A DNA stretch of 64,000 nt from Chryseobacterium mulctrae (GCF_006175945.1 NZ_VAJL01000001.1:744001-808000), one strand, 5' to 3'; shown: positions 14,519 through 23,761, counted from the first letter of the stretch. A program made the numbers and translations. The notes: generated by a model not told the origin, from the sequence alone.

Positions 14519-15328
14519 ATGATGAGAAAAACTTTTTTTTTAGCAGCTGGATTATTATTTTCAGTTTCTGCACAGGCACAGATTTTAGATGCAATCAAAT
14601 CTACCGTTAAAAGTCAAACCGGTATCGATTTAAATAATCCTAAAAAGAATACGACGTCTACTACGACATCAACTTCAACACAATCTTCTACAAATTCTTC
14701 AGTTAACTTAAATAATTTAACCTCAACTCAAATTTCGTCAGGTTTAAAGGAAGCCTTAAATTTGGGTGTAACGGAAGGTGTAAAAAAATTAGGAGTAACC
14801 GATGGTTTCTTGAAAAATGAAGCAGTAAAGATCTTAATGCCCGAAAAATTAAGAGTGATTGACACCAAACTTCGTGCATTTGGATTAGGAAGTTTGGCTG
14901 ATCAAGGAGTAAAATTACTCAACAGAGCTGCTGAAGATGCGGTAACAGAATCTGCTCCGATCTTTACAAAAGCGATAACCTCAATGACGATTACAGATGC
15001 TAAAAATATTTTGTTGGGAGGTGATAATGCAGCAACCAATTATCTGCAAGGAAAAACTCAATCTCAACTTTTTACTGCTTTTCAACCAAAAGTAAAAGCT
15101 TCTTTAGGAAAAGTAGGCGCTGACAAAGTATGGACAAACTTGATCTCAAAATACAATACTTTGACCGGACAAGCCGTTTCTACCGACCTTAATGAATATG
15201 TTACTAACGAAACCATTAATGGCGTTTTTAAAATGGTTGCCGAAAAAGAAAGCGGTATCAGAAATAATTCTGTAATGAGAACAACGAGTATTTTACAGAA
15301 GGTTTTTGGGGCGCAAGATGGTAAATAA
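14519..15328 (+). CDS. DUF4197 domain-containing exported protein
   Basis: A 269-residue protein with a signal peptide (cut near AQAQ, residue ~21). A low-complexity Ser/Thr linker covers about residues 44-66. A DUF4197 domain covers the rest, with typical segments SGLKEALNLGVTEGVKKLG and ITDAKNILLGGDNAATNYL. The family is widespread in Gram-negative bacteria and predicted periplasmic, without a known function. The gene stands alone between repeat-containing intergenic regions, with a -7-like box directly upstream. A possible second start one codon downstream (Met2) makes little difference. Confidence 0.93.
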   Translation: MMRKTFFLAAGLLFSVSAQAQILDAIKSTVKSQTGIDLNNPKKNTTSTTTSTSTQSSTNSSVNLNNLTSTQISSGLKEALNLGVTEGVKKLGVTDGFLKNEAVKILMPEKLRVIDTKLRAFGLGSLADQGVKLLNRAAEDAVTESAPIFTKAITSMTITDAKNILLGGDNAATNYLQGKTQSQLFTAFQPKVKASLGKVGADKVWTNLISKYNTLTGQAVSTDLNEYVTNETINGVFKMVAEKESGIRNNSVMRTTSILQKVFGAQDGK

Positions 15329-15349
15329 TTTAATAATTTGTTTTATCTC

Positions 15350-15600
15350 TAAACAAAAGTTCAAGACCTGAAATTCTTGACTAAAAATAAATTCAGTAAA
15401 ATTTAATTATTTTCTTTTGTCTTGAAACAAAAGAACCAAAAGTTCAAGACTGGAAACTACGGCTAAAAATTAAAATTGAATCCTAAAAACCCCAAAACTC
15501 GTGCGGATTAATGTTTAGTTTATTAACCTAATCCTTGCCGCACTCAAACAGTGGGAATTTTTTAACGGATTAAATTTCAATTTTATTAACGCCTCCGTTT
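15350..15600. repeat. non-coding dispersed-repeat region with nested inverted repeats
   Basis: The 334-base gap between DUF4197 and the CoA-transferase gene has no gene. It contains the phrase AAAAGTTCAAGAC twice (about 15356 and 15435). Nested inverted segments are AAATTGAATCC (about 15472) opposite GGATTAAATTTCAATTT (about 15567), and GTGCGG (15501-15506) opposite CCGCAC (15538-15543). The pattern resembles repeats seen between genes in Chryseobacterium, which is recollection rather than a search result. Confidence 0.45.
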
Positions 15601-15627
15601 CCTAAGTCGTTTAGTTACTCAAAAAAT

Positions 15628-15655
15628 AAAACCTTGTCATATTGACAAGGTTTTT
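15628..15655. terminator. bidirectional terminator beside the CoA-transferase B gene
   Basis: AAACCTTGTCA and TGACAAGGTTT form an 11-bp perfect stem around a short loop. A T-run follows on the plus strand and an A-run precedes it, so both directions can terminate. It ends the minus-strand gene that stops at 15663. Confidence 0.85.
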
Positions 15656-15662
15656 GTTGTAT

Positions 15663-16316
15663 TTAGAATTGCATTTCAGGAATTTCGCCTTCAATGATCA
15701 AATCTGCTTCTGTTGATTTTATGATGTGTTCTACTGAAACTCCCGGAGCTCTTTCAACCAATTTGAAACCAGCTGGAGTTACATCTAAAACTGCTAATTC
15801 TGTAACCACTTTTTTCACACAGTTAATTCCGGTTAAAGGAAGTGAACATTTCTTTAGAATTTTGCTTTCGCCTGCTTTGTTAACGTGCATCATCGCAACG
15901 ATTATATTTTCAGCTGAAGCTACCAAATCCATTGCGCCTCCCATTCCTTTCACCATTTTTCCTGGGATTTTCCAGTTGGCAATGTCTCCGTTTTCTGAAA
16001 CTTCCATTGCTCCAAGAATCGTTAAATCTACTTTTTGGCTTCTGATCATCCCAAAACTGAATGCAGAATCGAAAAATGACCCGCCATCAAGAATGGTAAT
16101 CGTCTGTTTTCCGGCGTTGATAATGTCGGCATCTTCTTCTCCTTCAAAAGGAAATGGTCCCATTCCTAAAACTCCGTTTTCGCTTTGAAACTCTACTGAA
16201 AGATTATCAGGAACGTAATTGGCAACCAATGTTGGAATTCCGATTCCTAAGTTTACATAATATCCGTCTTTTACTTCTTTTGAAATTCTTTGTGCAATTT
16301 GTTCTTTAGTTAGCAT
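15663..16316 (-). CDS. scoB: 3-oxoacid CoA-transferase subunit B
   Basis: A 217-residue cytoplasmic subunit. It has the class I CoA-transferase motif SENG, with Glu46 as the catalytic residue that forms the glutamyl-CoA intermediate. Other family segments are YYVNLGIGIPTLVANY and a glycine-rich KMVKGMGGAMDL loop. With subunit A it transfers CoA between succinyl-CoA and acetoacetate, in ketone body or leucine and short-chain acid catabolism. The A subunit gene is usually adjacent; here it lies 2.9 kb away at 19232, same strand, with two plus-strand genes between. The exact acid substrate is inferred from family similarity. Confidence 0.93.
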   Translation of the reverse strand: MLTKEQIAQRISKEVKDGYYVNLGIGIPTLVANYVPDNLSVEFQSENGVLGMGPFPFEGEEDADIINAGKQTITILDGGSFFDSAFSFGMIRSQKVDLTILGAMEVSENGDIANWKIPGKMVKGMGGAMDLVASAENIIVAMMHVNKAGESKILKKCSLPLTGINCVKKVVTELAVLDVTPAGFKLVERAPGVSVEHIIKSTEADLIIEGEIPEMQF

Positions 16317-16411
16317 AGCATAATCTTATCCGACCAAATTAGCCATTTTTTCAGAATTACGAAAATACTTTCTTTCTTATCCTATGATAAATTTTACTTC
16401 GCAAATTGTCG

Positions 16412-16419
16412 TAAATTTG
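16412..16419 (+). promoter_or_regulatory. -7 box of the second ABC exporter gene
   Basis: TAAATTTG matches TAnnTTTG and ends 19 bases before the ATG at 16439. The -33 position holds only a T-rich segment. Confidence 0.45.
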
Positions 16420-16438
16420 TGGGCTTTTAATTTTACAA

Positions 16439-18244
16439 ATGAAAATTCTATTAAATTATTTAAAACCATATAAATGGCTGATCATAGCATCGCTATTGTT
16501 AGCCTCTATCAATCAGGTCTTTTCGCTATTTGCTCCTGCCATAACCGGGAATATATTAGATAAATTGGTTAACCAGCCTAATTATTTTGATAAAGAAAAA
16601 CTGATTCCAAGAACTTTGAATGAATATCTCTACGGAACCGATCTTTATCACGGTGTATTTTATTTTTTAGGGCTGTTAATCGGAACCGCAATGATCAGCC
16701 GAATTGCGAAAGCTTTTCAGGATTATGTAGTGAGCGTTATTATTCAAAAATTTGGGGCTAAGATTTTTACTGATGGTTTACAACATTCTATGAGATTGCC
16801 TTTTCAGGAATTTGAAGACCAGAGAAGTGGTGAAACCCTTTCTATTTTAACTAAAGTACGTGAAGATTCTGTAAAATTTATCAATAATTTCATTAATGTA
16901 TTTTTTGGAATTTTGGTAAGTATCATTTTCGTTTCAGTCTATGCCATTCGTTTACACTGGTCGATTATGCCGGTTTATGTTGTTGGAATTATTCTTATTG
17001 CTGTTGTAACCAATTTACTGAGTAAAAGAATTAAAACCATCCAAAAAAATATAGTTACCGAAACGACAGCTTTGGCCGGAAGTACTACAGAAAGCCTTAG
17101 AAATATTGAAATTGTAAAAAGTTTGGGATTGACCAATCAGGAAGTAGAACGATTGAATAACAATACCTATAAAATTCTGAATCTCGAACTGAGAAAAGTA
17201 AAAAGCATCCGTTCGCTAAGTTTTGTACAAGGAACTTTGGTTAATTTTTTACAGCAAGTGATTACTTTCACTTTATTATTATTGATTTTTAAAAATATCG
17301 TAACTCCGGGACAATATTTATCACTGATGTTTTACGGATTCTTTATTTTCGGACCGATGCAGGAAATCGGAAATATCATTATTTCATATCGTGAAGCAGA
17401 AGCGTCTCTTCAAAATTTTGACAGAGTGATGAAAAAAGAAGTGGAGCCTAAACCTTTAAACCCTAAAAAAATCGGAGCAATTGAAGAGTTAGAATTCCAA
17501 AAAGTTTCATTTCAACATCAGAGTGCTCACTATAAAGCGCTTAATTCTATTTCATTTGATGTGAAAAATGGCGAAACCATTGCTTTTGTAGGGCCAAGTG
17601 GATCAGGAAAAAGTACGTTGGTAAAGTTACTCGTCGGATTATACAGACCACAGGAAGGAAGTATTTTTTATAATAATGTTGACGGAAAAGAATTTGATTT
17701 TGATGAATTGAGAAATCAGATTGGTTTTGTAACACAAGACACTCAACTTTTTGCAGGCACGATAAGAGAAAATCTTTTGTTTGTAAACCCTTCTGCAACG
17801 GAAGAAGATCTACAATTGGCTTTAAAAAAATCAAGCTGTTCCGCTCTTTTAGAACGTGCCGAAAAAGGAATAGAAACCGTTATTGGTGAAGGCGGATTGA
17901 AATTAAGCGGTGGTGAAAAACAAAGGATTGCCATTGCAAGAGCTTTGTTGAGAAAACCTCATCTTCTTATTTTTGATGAAGCGACTTCTGCTTTAGACAG
18001 TATTACTGAAGAAGAAATTACAACAACCATTAAAGAAATATCTAAAGAAAAAGAACAGATTACCGTTTTGATCGCGCACCGATTGAGTACGATTATGCAT
18101 GCGGACAGAATTTATGTTCTGGAACGCGGACAAGTCATCGAAACGGGTTCTCATTTACAATTAATTGAAGAAAAAGGATTGTATTATGCGATGTGGAGAC
18201 AGCAGATCGGAGAAAGAAAAGCGACAGGATTACCTTTGGCTTAA
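16439..18244 (+). CDS. ABC exporter, fused permease and ATPase
   Basis: A 601-residue half-exporter. The N-terminal membrane domain has about six hydrophobic helices (first at residues ~12-32). The ATPase domain has Walker A (GPSGSGKST, about residue 386), the signature LSGGEKQR (about 487) and Walker B (LLIFDEATSALD, about 510), followed by an intact H-loop (IAHRLST). It should homodimerise in the inner membrane and export a lipid, peptide or drug; the substrate is not readable. The gene is transcribed divergently from scoB and lies between the two CoA-transferase subunit genes. It is only distantly similar to the exporter at 1276. Confidence 0.92.
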   Translation: MKILLNYLKPYKWLIIASLLLASINQVFSLFAPAITGNILDKLVNQPNYFDKEKLIPRTLNEYLYGTDLYHGVFYFLGLLIGTAMISRIAKAFQDYVVSVIIQKFGAKIFTDGLQHSMRLPFQEFEDQRSGETLSILTKVREDSVKFINNFINVFFGILVSIIFVSVYAIRLHWSIMPVYVVGIILIAVVTNLLSKRIKTIQKNIVTETTALAGSTTESLRNIEIVKSLGLTNQEVERLNNNTYKILNLELRKVKSIRSLSFVQGTLVNFLQQVITFTLLLLIFKNIVTPGQYLSLMFYGFFIFGPMQEIGNIIISYREAEASLQNFDRVMKKEVEPKPLNPKKIGAIEELEFQKVSFQHQSAHYKALNSISFDVKNGETIAFVGPSGSGKSTLVKLLVGLYRPQEGSIFYNNVDGKEFDFDELRNQIGFVTQDTQLFAGTIRENLLFVNPSATEEDLQLALKKSSCSALLERAEKGIETVIGEGGLKLSGGEKQRIAIARALLRKPHLLIFDEATSALDSITEEEITTTIKEISKEKEQITVLIAHRLSTIMHADRIYVLERGQVIETGSHLQLIEEKGLYYAMWRQQIGERKATGLPLA

Positions 18245-18407
18245 AAACTCTACGAAAAAACCTCTAACAAATCGGTCACATTAATTTAAGTTTAACATGT
18301 TGAGAATATTTAAATTAGCTTAAAAAATAGTATCCCTATAATTTTTTATTTCAACATAGTGTGTTTTTTATTATTTTTAAATTGTTTTAAACTTAAAAAT
18401 AATTTGA

Positions 18408-19088
18408 ATGAAAAAACTTCTATTTTTTCTTATTCCGATGATTTCAAATTTGATTTTTTCACAAGAATCAAAGGAAAGCAATTGGATCTTGAAACTAAAC
18501 GCGACGCAATTAGTCGATGCAGTTTCTTATCCTACTTTACAAATTTCTGTTGAAAGAAAAATCAATCCATATTTCAGCGTGAATGCAGAATTTGGATATC
18601 AATTGTATGATTTTAGCAAAGCAGATACTATATTATTAAGGTCTAAAGGTTTTAAAACTAATCTTGAAGGAAGAGTTTATTTATTCAAATTACTCAATTC
18701 AAGAGTCGAGTCTAAACGAAATGAGTTTTATGTGGGACTACAATTGTTTTACAGAGAAAATGAAGGTACAAATTCCGTAGATTTTTCACCAAAAAACGAT
18801 GAAACAAAGTTCTATACAGATAATTTTGGAACCAAAAGAACGGCAAAAGGTTTTAATATTACTTTCGGAAATCAAATTTCAATGTCGAAAAAAATTATTC
18901 TAGAACCTTATATTGGATTGGGAATGATGAATAGAAAAATTAACAACAGCGATATTGAGTATGACGAAATAAAAGATACCCGAAATGGAACAGGTTTAAA
19001 ACCACTTTTCCAAAAATTAAATTTGGAGGAAAGTTCAGGAAATGTTTTTAATTTTTGTTTTGGATTGAGAGTTGGATATAGATTGTAG
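18408..19088 (+). CDS. probable outer-membrane beta-barrel protein
   Basis: A 226-residue protein with a signal peptide (LIFSQ, about residue 19), alternating hydrophobic strands, and a C-terminal strand ending in an aromatic residue two positions from the end (FGLRVGYRL). This is the pattern recognised by the BAM outer-membrane insertion machinery. The middle part is charged and could form loops. I do not recognise a specific family; it resembles the DUF3575-like small barrel proteins of Bacteroidetes. It lies 163 bases downstream of the ABC exporter on the same strand. Confidence 0.75.
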   Translation: MKKLLFFLIPMISNLIFSQESKESNWILKLNATQLVDAVSYPTLQISVERKINPYFSVNAEFGYQLYDFSKADTILLRSKGFKTNLEGRVYLFKLLNSRVESKRNEFYVGLQLFYRENEGTNSVDFSPKNDETKFYTDNFGTKRTAKGFNITFGNQISMSKKIILEPYIGLGMMNRKINNSDIEYDEIKDTRNGTGLKPLFQKLNLEESSGNVFNFCFGLRVGYRL

Positions 19089-19180
19089 AGGATGGAAGTT
19101 GGGTGATGGAAGTTCACAAAATTGAAAACAAAGATTCCTCCTGTGTCGGAATGACAATTGGATTACAAATAATTACAAAA

Positions 19181-19218
19181 AAATACCCCGAAAGTTGATT
19201 TCGGGGTATTATTTTTTA
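19181..19218. terminator. terminator between convergent barrel protein and scoA genes
   Basis: AAATACCCCGAAA and TTTCGGGGTATT form a strong stem with a T-run on the plus side and an A-run on the other. It therefore serves both convergent genes. Confidence 0.88.
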
Positions 19219-19231
19219 GAAATGAAAAAAA

Positions 19232-19933
19232 TTAATCTTTTTTTCTCACAGTTCTTTGTTCTATTCTTTTTTCAAAATTTTCACCTTGGAAGATCCTTTG
19301 AATCATAATTCCCGGAATATGAATCTGGTTTGGATCTAATTCTCCCGGTTCTACCAATTCTTCTACTTCAGCAATGGTAATTTTCCCAGCTCCTGCCATT
19401 GGATGGTTGAAGTTTCTTGCTGAACCTTTAAATATCAGATTTCCTGCGTGATCACCTTTCCAAGCTTTTACGATTGAATAATCTGCTTCGTAAGCATGCT
19501 CTAAAATATGAGGTTTTCCTTTGAAATCTTTCACTTCTTTACCTTCTGCAACTTCAGTTCCGAAACCTGCAGGAGTATAAAATGCAGGAATTCCGGCTTG
19601 TGCAGCACGGCACTTTTCTGCTAAAGTTCCTTGTGGTGTTAATTCAACATCTAATTCGCCTGATAACATTTGTCTTTCAAATTCTGCATTTTCCCCCACA
19701 TAAGATGAGATCATCTTTTTAATTTGTCTTTTATGAAGCAATAATCCCAATCCGAAATCATCAACTCCGGCGTTGTTTGAAATACATGTCAAATCTTTTA
19801 CATCACTTTCTACCAAAGCGTTGATTGAATTTTCTGGAATTCCGCAAAGTCCGAATCCTCCCAACATCAAAGTCATTCCATCCTGGATTCCTTCAATCGC
19901 TTCTGCGGCATTTTTTACTCTTTTATCTATCAT
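19232..19933 (-). CDS. scoA: 3-oxoacid CoA-transferase subunit A
   Basis: A 233-residue cytoplasmic subunit with the CoA-transferase A glycine-rich segment ([15 protein letters not shown], about residues 22-36), the [12 protein letters not shown] segment and the [17 protein letters not shown] region. It pairs with subunit B (15663-16316) to form the active enzyme that activates acetoacetate with CoA from succinyl-CoA. The subunit genes are usually adjacent and cotranscribed. Here scoA is separate and needs its own transcription or readthrough, which could affect subunit balance. A terminator lies directly downstream at 19181. Confidence 0.93.
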   Translation of the reverse strand: MIDKRVKNAAEAIEGIQDGMTLMLGGFGLCGIPENSINALVESDVKDLTCISNNAGVDDFGLGLLLHKRQIKKMISSYVGENAEFERQMLSGELDVELTPQGTLAEKCRAAQAGIPAFYTPAGFGTEVAEGKEVKDFKGKPHILEHAYEADYSIVKAWKGDHAGNLIFKGSARNFNHPMAGAGKITIAEVEELVEPGELDPNQIHIPGIMIQRIFQGENFEKRIEQRTVRKKD

Positions 19934-20057
19934 GAAATATTTGATTTTTTTCCGTTTTAAATTTAAACATTTTTATCATATCTACCGTATTCCAAATGAA
20001 TTTTGAAAAGCGTTAAAAAATTTTTATTTTTAAACTTAGTTTAATTTATTGTTAAAA

Positions 20058-20085
20058 ATAAAATAGCGGAAACAAGTTCCGCTAT
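20058..20085 (-). terminator. terminator of the metallophosphoesterase gene
   Basis: ATAGCGGAA (20063-20071) and TTCCGCTAT (20077-20085) form a 9-bp stem. Its left side is A-rich, giving a T-run on the minus strand after the gene that ends at 20109. Confidence 0.8.
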
Positions 20086-20108
20086 CTATCAATAAGTTGT
20101 GAATATTT

Positions 20109-22856
20109 TTATTCTATAATCAATTTTAAAGTAAATAATTTTCTGGTATGAACTTTTACAAAGTAAACGCCTTTTGGAAGATTCTCATTTACTAAAGAAA
20201 AACGTTGATTTTGTACGTTTTCAGATTTATATAAGAGTTGACCTGTAGCAGATAGCAATTCGATCTTCTCAATCGGATAATCACTTTTAATAAAAGTTGG
20301 TTGACCAGGTTTTGTAGGATTAGGATATATAACTACATTTTTCTCGGTCTTATTTTTAGTTTCTTCGGTTCCTAAACTTCCCGCGGTAACCTGAAACTGT
20401 ACTCTGTTTGAAACTTCTGTGTAAGAATCGTTGGTAAACATCACCATATAATAATTACCTGCTGTGGTTGGTACTCCATTTACATTTCCTGTAATGGTTT
20501 TTGTACCTTGAGCAACACCGTCAAAATAAGTATATGAAATGAATTGATCATCAGGAACCGAAATACTTTGAGGGTAAATTCCCAACCAGTCTTTGATAAT
20601 TCCCGGAGAGTCCGTCCATGAAGCTGTGATATTTTCACCCAATGTATACACTGGTTTATTGATCCAAAGTTCTGTAACGATATCTCCTACTTTGAAGAAA
20701 ACTTTTTCTCCTACCGTTGTATAGCCATCTTCAAGAAAATACTGAGCATAATAATATCCTTTTGGAAGACCTGTAAAATTAAGAGTTCCAGAAGCAGTTG
20801 TTACGTAACTCCATTTTGATGCCGGAGTTGGTCCCGGAACTTGTCCCATTTTGTAAATTCCGATCCAGTCTTTTGTTAAATTTGGTCCGTTATTAAAATT
20901 AACGACAACGGTTCCACCAACCGGATATGCATCAGCAGTTGTCTGAAGTACAACTTTTGGTCCTACATAAAATTCTTTTCTGGGAGCAATTTCTGTATAT
21001 CCATTATTAGCAAAAAATCCTGCAAAATATTGCCCTTTAGTTGCTAAACCGTTTGCAAAAGTTGCAATTCCTGAAGTCTGTCCATTGGTATAAACATAAC
21101 CTTGTGAAGTTGTAGTTGCTGGGTTCTGACCTTTTTTATAAAGTCCTACCCAATCCTGCTGATTTCCAGGCCCATCATTGTAAGTTGCTATGATCGCTTC
21201 ATTCTGTAAATATTCTGTCTTATTTAAACTAAGGTTAGGATTTGAAACCACACTTCCTGTCACTTCAAATTGTTTTACATCGCTCCAGTCACTCCACTCC
21301 ATATTTCTGTCTCTGTAGCGGGTTTTTACATAATATACTCCATTCGGTATAGAGTTGGCTGCAAAAGTTGCTTTAGTAATATCTATTCCCGCATTTATGT
21401 TTTTGGTTACGTCAGGATTTCCGTTTCCATCTTTCCCAAACCAGTTTTCATAATCTCTGTAGAATTCTTTTTCGATGACCGAAAAATCTGCAGCTTTGCT
21501 TACCAAAAACTGAGTTGTATTTAAAAGTTCGTTTGCCGGTGAAGAGAAAGCGCTTCCGTTTAATGTTAAAGGCAAAGTTATAGGTGCTGAAAAAGTATTT
21601 GTAATTGTAGGTTTCAGCGGTTTCGGTTTATTTTTATATCGGTGGAATGAATCGATCAACACATTATCTTTTTGTGTATAGATCCCTCCAATAGAATAAC
21701 TTTCAATATCTACTTTTCCGTTGGTTACATCAACTTCAATGATTTGATACGTCCAATCTGTCAAAGTTTTTTGTACATCATCAAAATCCTGCTCTGTCGA
21801 CATTCCCCAATATTGATCCCACGCTGTTCCACCAGAAATAATCTGGTAATTTGGAGTATTTTTTAATTGTCCTCTGTGATAAAGGTGATGGTGAGCTCCT
21901 ACGTGCATCAAATATTTATCAGATCCTGCTAAAAGGGGCACTGCATTGTTCCTTACCCAGGTAGAAATATCACCAACATACTGCTCTGCCTGATAAGGTC
22001 TGTGGCTTAATGAAATAATCCAGTCAACTGTAGGGTCATTATTTGCTTCGGTCAAGATCTGCTGAAGCCAAGTTTGCTGTGCAGAACCTGTATGTTCAGA
22101 ACTTAAACTTACAAAAAGTACGTTACCTGCTTGTTGAGCATAATAATTTTCGTTACCAGATGTGATATTTTTATATTTAATTTCATCAATATTAAAATGG
22201 GCGTAGTAAGAATTCATTCCTAACGTTCCATACGTTTCGTGGTTTCCTACGGTTGTTAATATTGGAAGGTAAGGTGATAATTTTCTATTTTTTTTGAAAT
22301 GAACATTTTCATAATGATCTAAGGTTCCCACATCTACCTGATCTCCTACCATAAAAGTCAAGGCAATATTATCTGAAGGATCTGAAGTAAGCCCGAATTT
22401 TTCTTTTATTTTTTTGTAAGCTTTATAATTCAAAGAATCATATCGCGGTTCTGCTTTGATCTGATTGTCTCCCATAATCAAAAACCTTATTTTTCCATCA
22501 AGGGTTACAGGTTGACCCGGAAGAGGAAGTGTTCTGAAGTTATAAACTGCAGATTCATTAGCTCCCGTTTTTATTTTGTAATAATACTTTGTGTTGGGTT
22601 GTAGGTTTGTAATTTTTGCGGTGTGATAATAGTAATTATTATTGTAACCTGTATCAGAAAAGATATTGGTAGTTCCAGTTACCGTTACATTAAGGTTCGT
22701 GGGAGAATTTCCGTAAAGAACCGTGGTTTCATTGTCTGAACTTGTCTTCCAGTTGACAATCATAGAATTGTGAGCCGGATTTTGCAAGTAAGGAAACAAA
22801 GCTTGAGCATTTGCAAGCTGGACGACGAAAAAAAAGAAAAACAAATAATGCCTCAT
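20109..22856 (-). CDS. secreted metallophosphoesterase with T9SS sorting domain
   Basis: A 915-residue extracellular enzyme. After a signal peptide (VVQLANAQ) comes a purple-acid-phosphatase-like fibronectin domain (YYYKIKTG, about residue 90). The calcineurin-like catalytic domain has metal motifs GDN (about 128), GDQVD (about 170), GNHE (about 204) and GAHHHLYH (about 318). Three related ~90-residue units follow (about residues 545-835), each with a DW(V/L/I)G(L/I)Y core. A T9SS type A C-terminal domain (YPNPTKPG, from about residue 841) targets it through the type IX pathway. It probably hydrolyses phosphate esters outside the cell to supply phosphate; the substrate is unknown. The three repeat units may bind sugar or the cell surface. 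Confidence 0.92.
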   Translation of the reverse strand: MRHYLFFFFFVVQLANAQALFPYLQNPAHNSMIVNWKTSSDNETTVLYGNSPTNLNVTVTGTTNIFSDTGYNNNYYYHTAKITNLQPNTKYYYKIKTGANESAVYNFRTLPLPGQPVTLDGKIRFLIMGDNQIKAEPRYDSLNYKAYKKIKEKFGLTSDPSDNIALTFMVGDQVDVGTLDHYENVHFKKNRKLSPYLPILTTVGNHETYGTLGMNSYYAHFNIDEIKYKNITSGNENYYAQQAGNVLFVSLSSEHTGSAQQTWLQQILTEANNDPTVDWIISLSHRPYQAEQYVGDISTWVRNNAVPLLAGSDKYLMHVGAHHHLYHRGQLKNTPNYQIISGGTAWDQYWGMSTEQDFDDVQKTLTDWTYQIIEVDVTNGKVDIESYSIGGIYTQKDNVLIDSFHRYKNKPKPLKPTITNTFSAPITLPLTLNGSAFSSPANELLNTTQFLVSKAADFSVIEKEFYRDYENWFGKDGNGNPDVTKNINAGIDITKATFAANSIPNGVYYVKTRYRDRNMEWSDWSDVKQFEVTGSVVSNPNLSLNKTEYLQNEAIIATYNDGPGNQQDWVGLYKKGQNPATTTSQGYVYTNGQTSGIATFANGLATKGQYFAGFFANNGYTEIAPRKEFYVGPKVVLQTTADAYPVGGTVVVNFNNGPNLTKDWIGIYKMGQVPGPTPASKWSYVTTASGTLNFTGLPKGYYYAQYFLEDGYTTVGEKVFFKVGDIVTELWINKPVYTLGENITASWTDSPGIIKDWLGIYPQSISVPDDQFISYTYFDGVAQGTKTITGNVNGVPTTAGNYYMVMFTNDSYTEVSNRVQFQVTAGSLGTEETKNKTEKNVVIYPNPTKPGQPTFIKSDYPIEKIELLSATGQLLYKSENVQNQRFSLVNENLPKGVYFVKVHTRKLFTLKLIIE

Positions 22857-22912
22857 AATAATTTTTTTTTAGAATTGGATTGTTTTTGAAATACTGTAAT
22901 TTTAAAATCCCG

Positions 22913-22941
22913 CAAATATAAATTTCACTTGTAAACTCAAA
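22913..22941 (-). promoter_or_regulatory. promoter of the metallophosphoesterase gene
   Basis: On the minus strand TTTG (22938-22941) and TATATTTG (22913-22920) are separated by 17 bases, matching the Bacteroidetes consensus. The leader to the ATG at 22856 would be about 50 bases. Confidence 0.6.
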
Positions 22942-23019
22942 ATGACCCTAATAATAAGCAACCATTAACTTTTTCATAAAAAAGAACCGTTAAAAAGGTA
23001 TTTTCTTATTATAAAATTG

Positions 23020-23052
23020 TTTGGCAAATTCAAAAAACATTTCATATATTTG
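23020..23052 (+). promoter_or_regulatory. promoter of rplS
   Basis: TTTG (23020-23023), 21 bases, then TATATTTG (23045-23052): a full match to the Flavobacteriia promoter. It leaves a leader of about 65 bases before the rplS ATG at 23124. The leader could hold an autoregulatory L19 site, but I see no clear structure. Confidence 0.7.
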
Positions 23053-23123
23053 CAGCCTGTTATTCAACCTCTGACGAAGTCCGTGTAAGTTGTTTAGCTT
23101 GACAAAAAAATTTTATTACAAAA

Positions 23124-23480
23124 ATGGATTTATTAAAGTACGTACAAGACAAGTACATTACAAAAAAAGAATTCCCTGAATTCAAAGCTGGTGATACAAT
23201 CACTGTGTATTACGAGATTAAGGAAGGTCAAAAAACTAGAACTCAGTTCTTCAAAGGAACTGTTATCCAATTGAGAGGAACAGGTTCTACAAAGACTTTT
23301 ACAATCAGAAAAATGAGTGGTGATGTAGGTGTAGAGAGAGTTTTCCCTATCAACATGCCTGCTCTTCAAAAAATCGAAGTTGACAGAAGAGGTAGAGTTA
23401 GAAGATCTAGAATCTACTACTTCAGAGATCTTAGAGGTAAAAAAGCGAGAATTAAAGACGCTGCTTACAAGAAGAAATAA
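23124..23480 (+). CDS. rplS: 50S ribosomal protein L19
   Basis: A 118-residue protein with the L19 hallmarks FKAGDTITVYYEIKEG and an FTIRKMSGDVGVERVFPI segment, plus a basic C-terminus (RRGRVRRSRIYYFRDLRGKKARIKD). L19 sits at the interface of the large and small ribosomal subunits. The length is normal for the family. It is a single-gene unit with a consensus promoter and a strong terminator downstream, without the rimM/trmD partners seen in many proteobacteria. Confidence 0.98.
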   Translation: MDLLKYVQDKYITKKEFPEFKAGDTITVYYEIKEGQKTRTQFFKGTVIQLRGTGSTKTFTIRKMSGDVGVERVFPINMPALQKIEVDRRGRVRRSRIYYFRDLRGKKARIKDAAYKKK

Positions 23481-23500
23481 TTCAGACAACAACACATACG

Positions 23501-23540
23501 AAAAGAGACTGCTAATTTTTAGCGGTCTCTTTTTATTTTT
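23501..23540 (+). terminator. rplS terminator
   Basis: AAAAGAGACTGCT (23501-23513) pairs with AGCGGTCTCTTTT (23521-23533), with G-U allowed, followed by a long T-run, 20 bases after the rplS stop. Confidence 0.9.
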
Positions 23541-23708
23541 TGTCATTGCGACAAAGCAATCTCAATTATGATTTAGATTGCACATTAATTATTTTTTTAG
23601 GAGCTATTTCCTGCTTTTCACTATATCTTTTTCCCCAACGCTTTTTTTCAAGCCATTTCAGAAAAAGGATATCGTTCCAATCAGGGCTAATAAAAGCGAA
23701 GTTTTAAA

Positions 23709-23761
23709 ACCACCCCGTCAAAAATTCTTTGAATTTTTGCCACCCCTCCAAAGGAGGGGAA
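23709..23761 (+). repeat. double-hairpin dispersed repeat, copy 1
   Basis: CCACCCCGTCAAAAATTC is followed by a perfect hairpin (CAAAAATTC-TTT-GAATTTTTG) and a second hairpin (CCCTCC-AAA-GGAGGG). A second copy lies at 49025-49081 in the same orientation. Upstream bases 23541-23700 also look repeat-like (AAGCAATCT / AGATTGC) and hold no gene. Confidence 0.7.

Noticed and set aside
15694..16188. 164-residue plus-strand ORF
   Set aside because: It is the complement of scoB; the CoA-transferase frame has conserved motifs and this one has none.
18359..18553. 64-residue ORF overlapping the start of the barrel protein
   Set aside because: The overlapping frame with a signal peptide and barrel pattern is clearly the real one.
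23133..23546. 137-residue minus-strand ORF over rplS
   Set aside because: Antisense to ribosomal protein L19; serine/phenylalanine-rich composition typical of a shadow frame.
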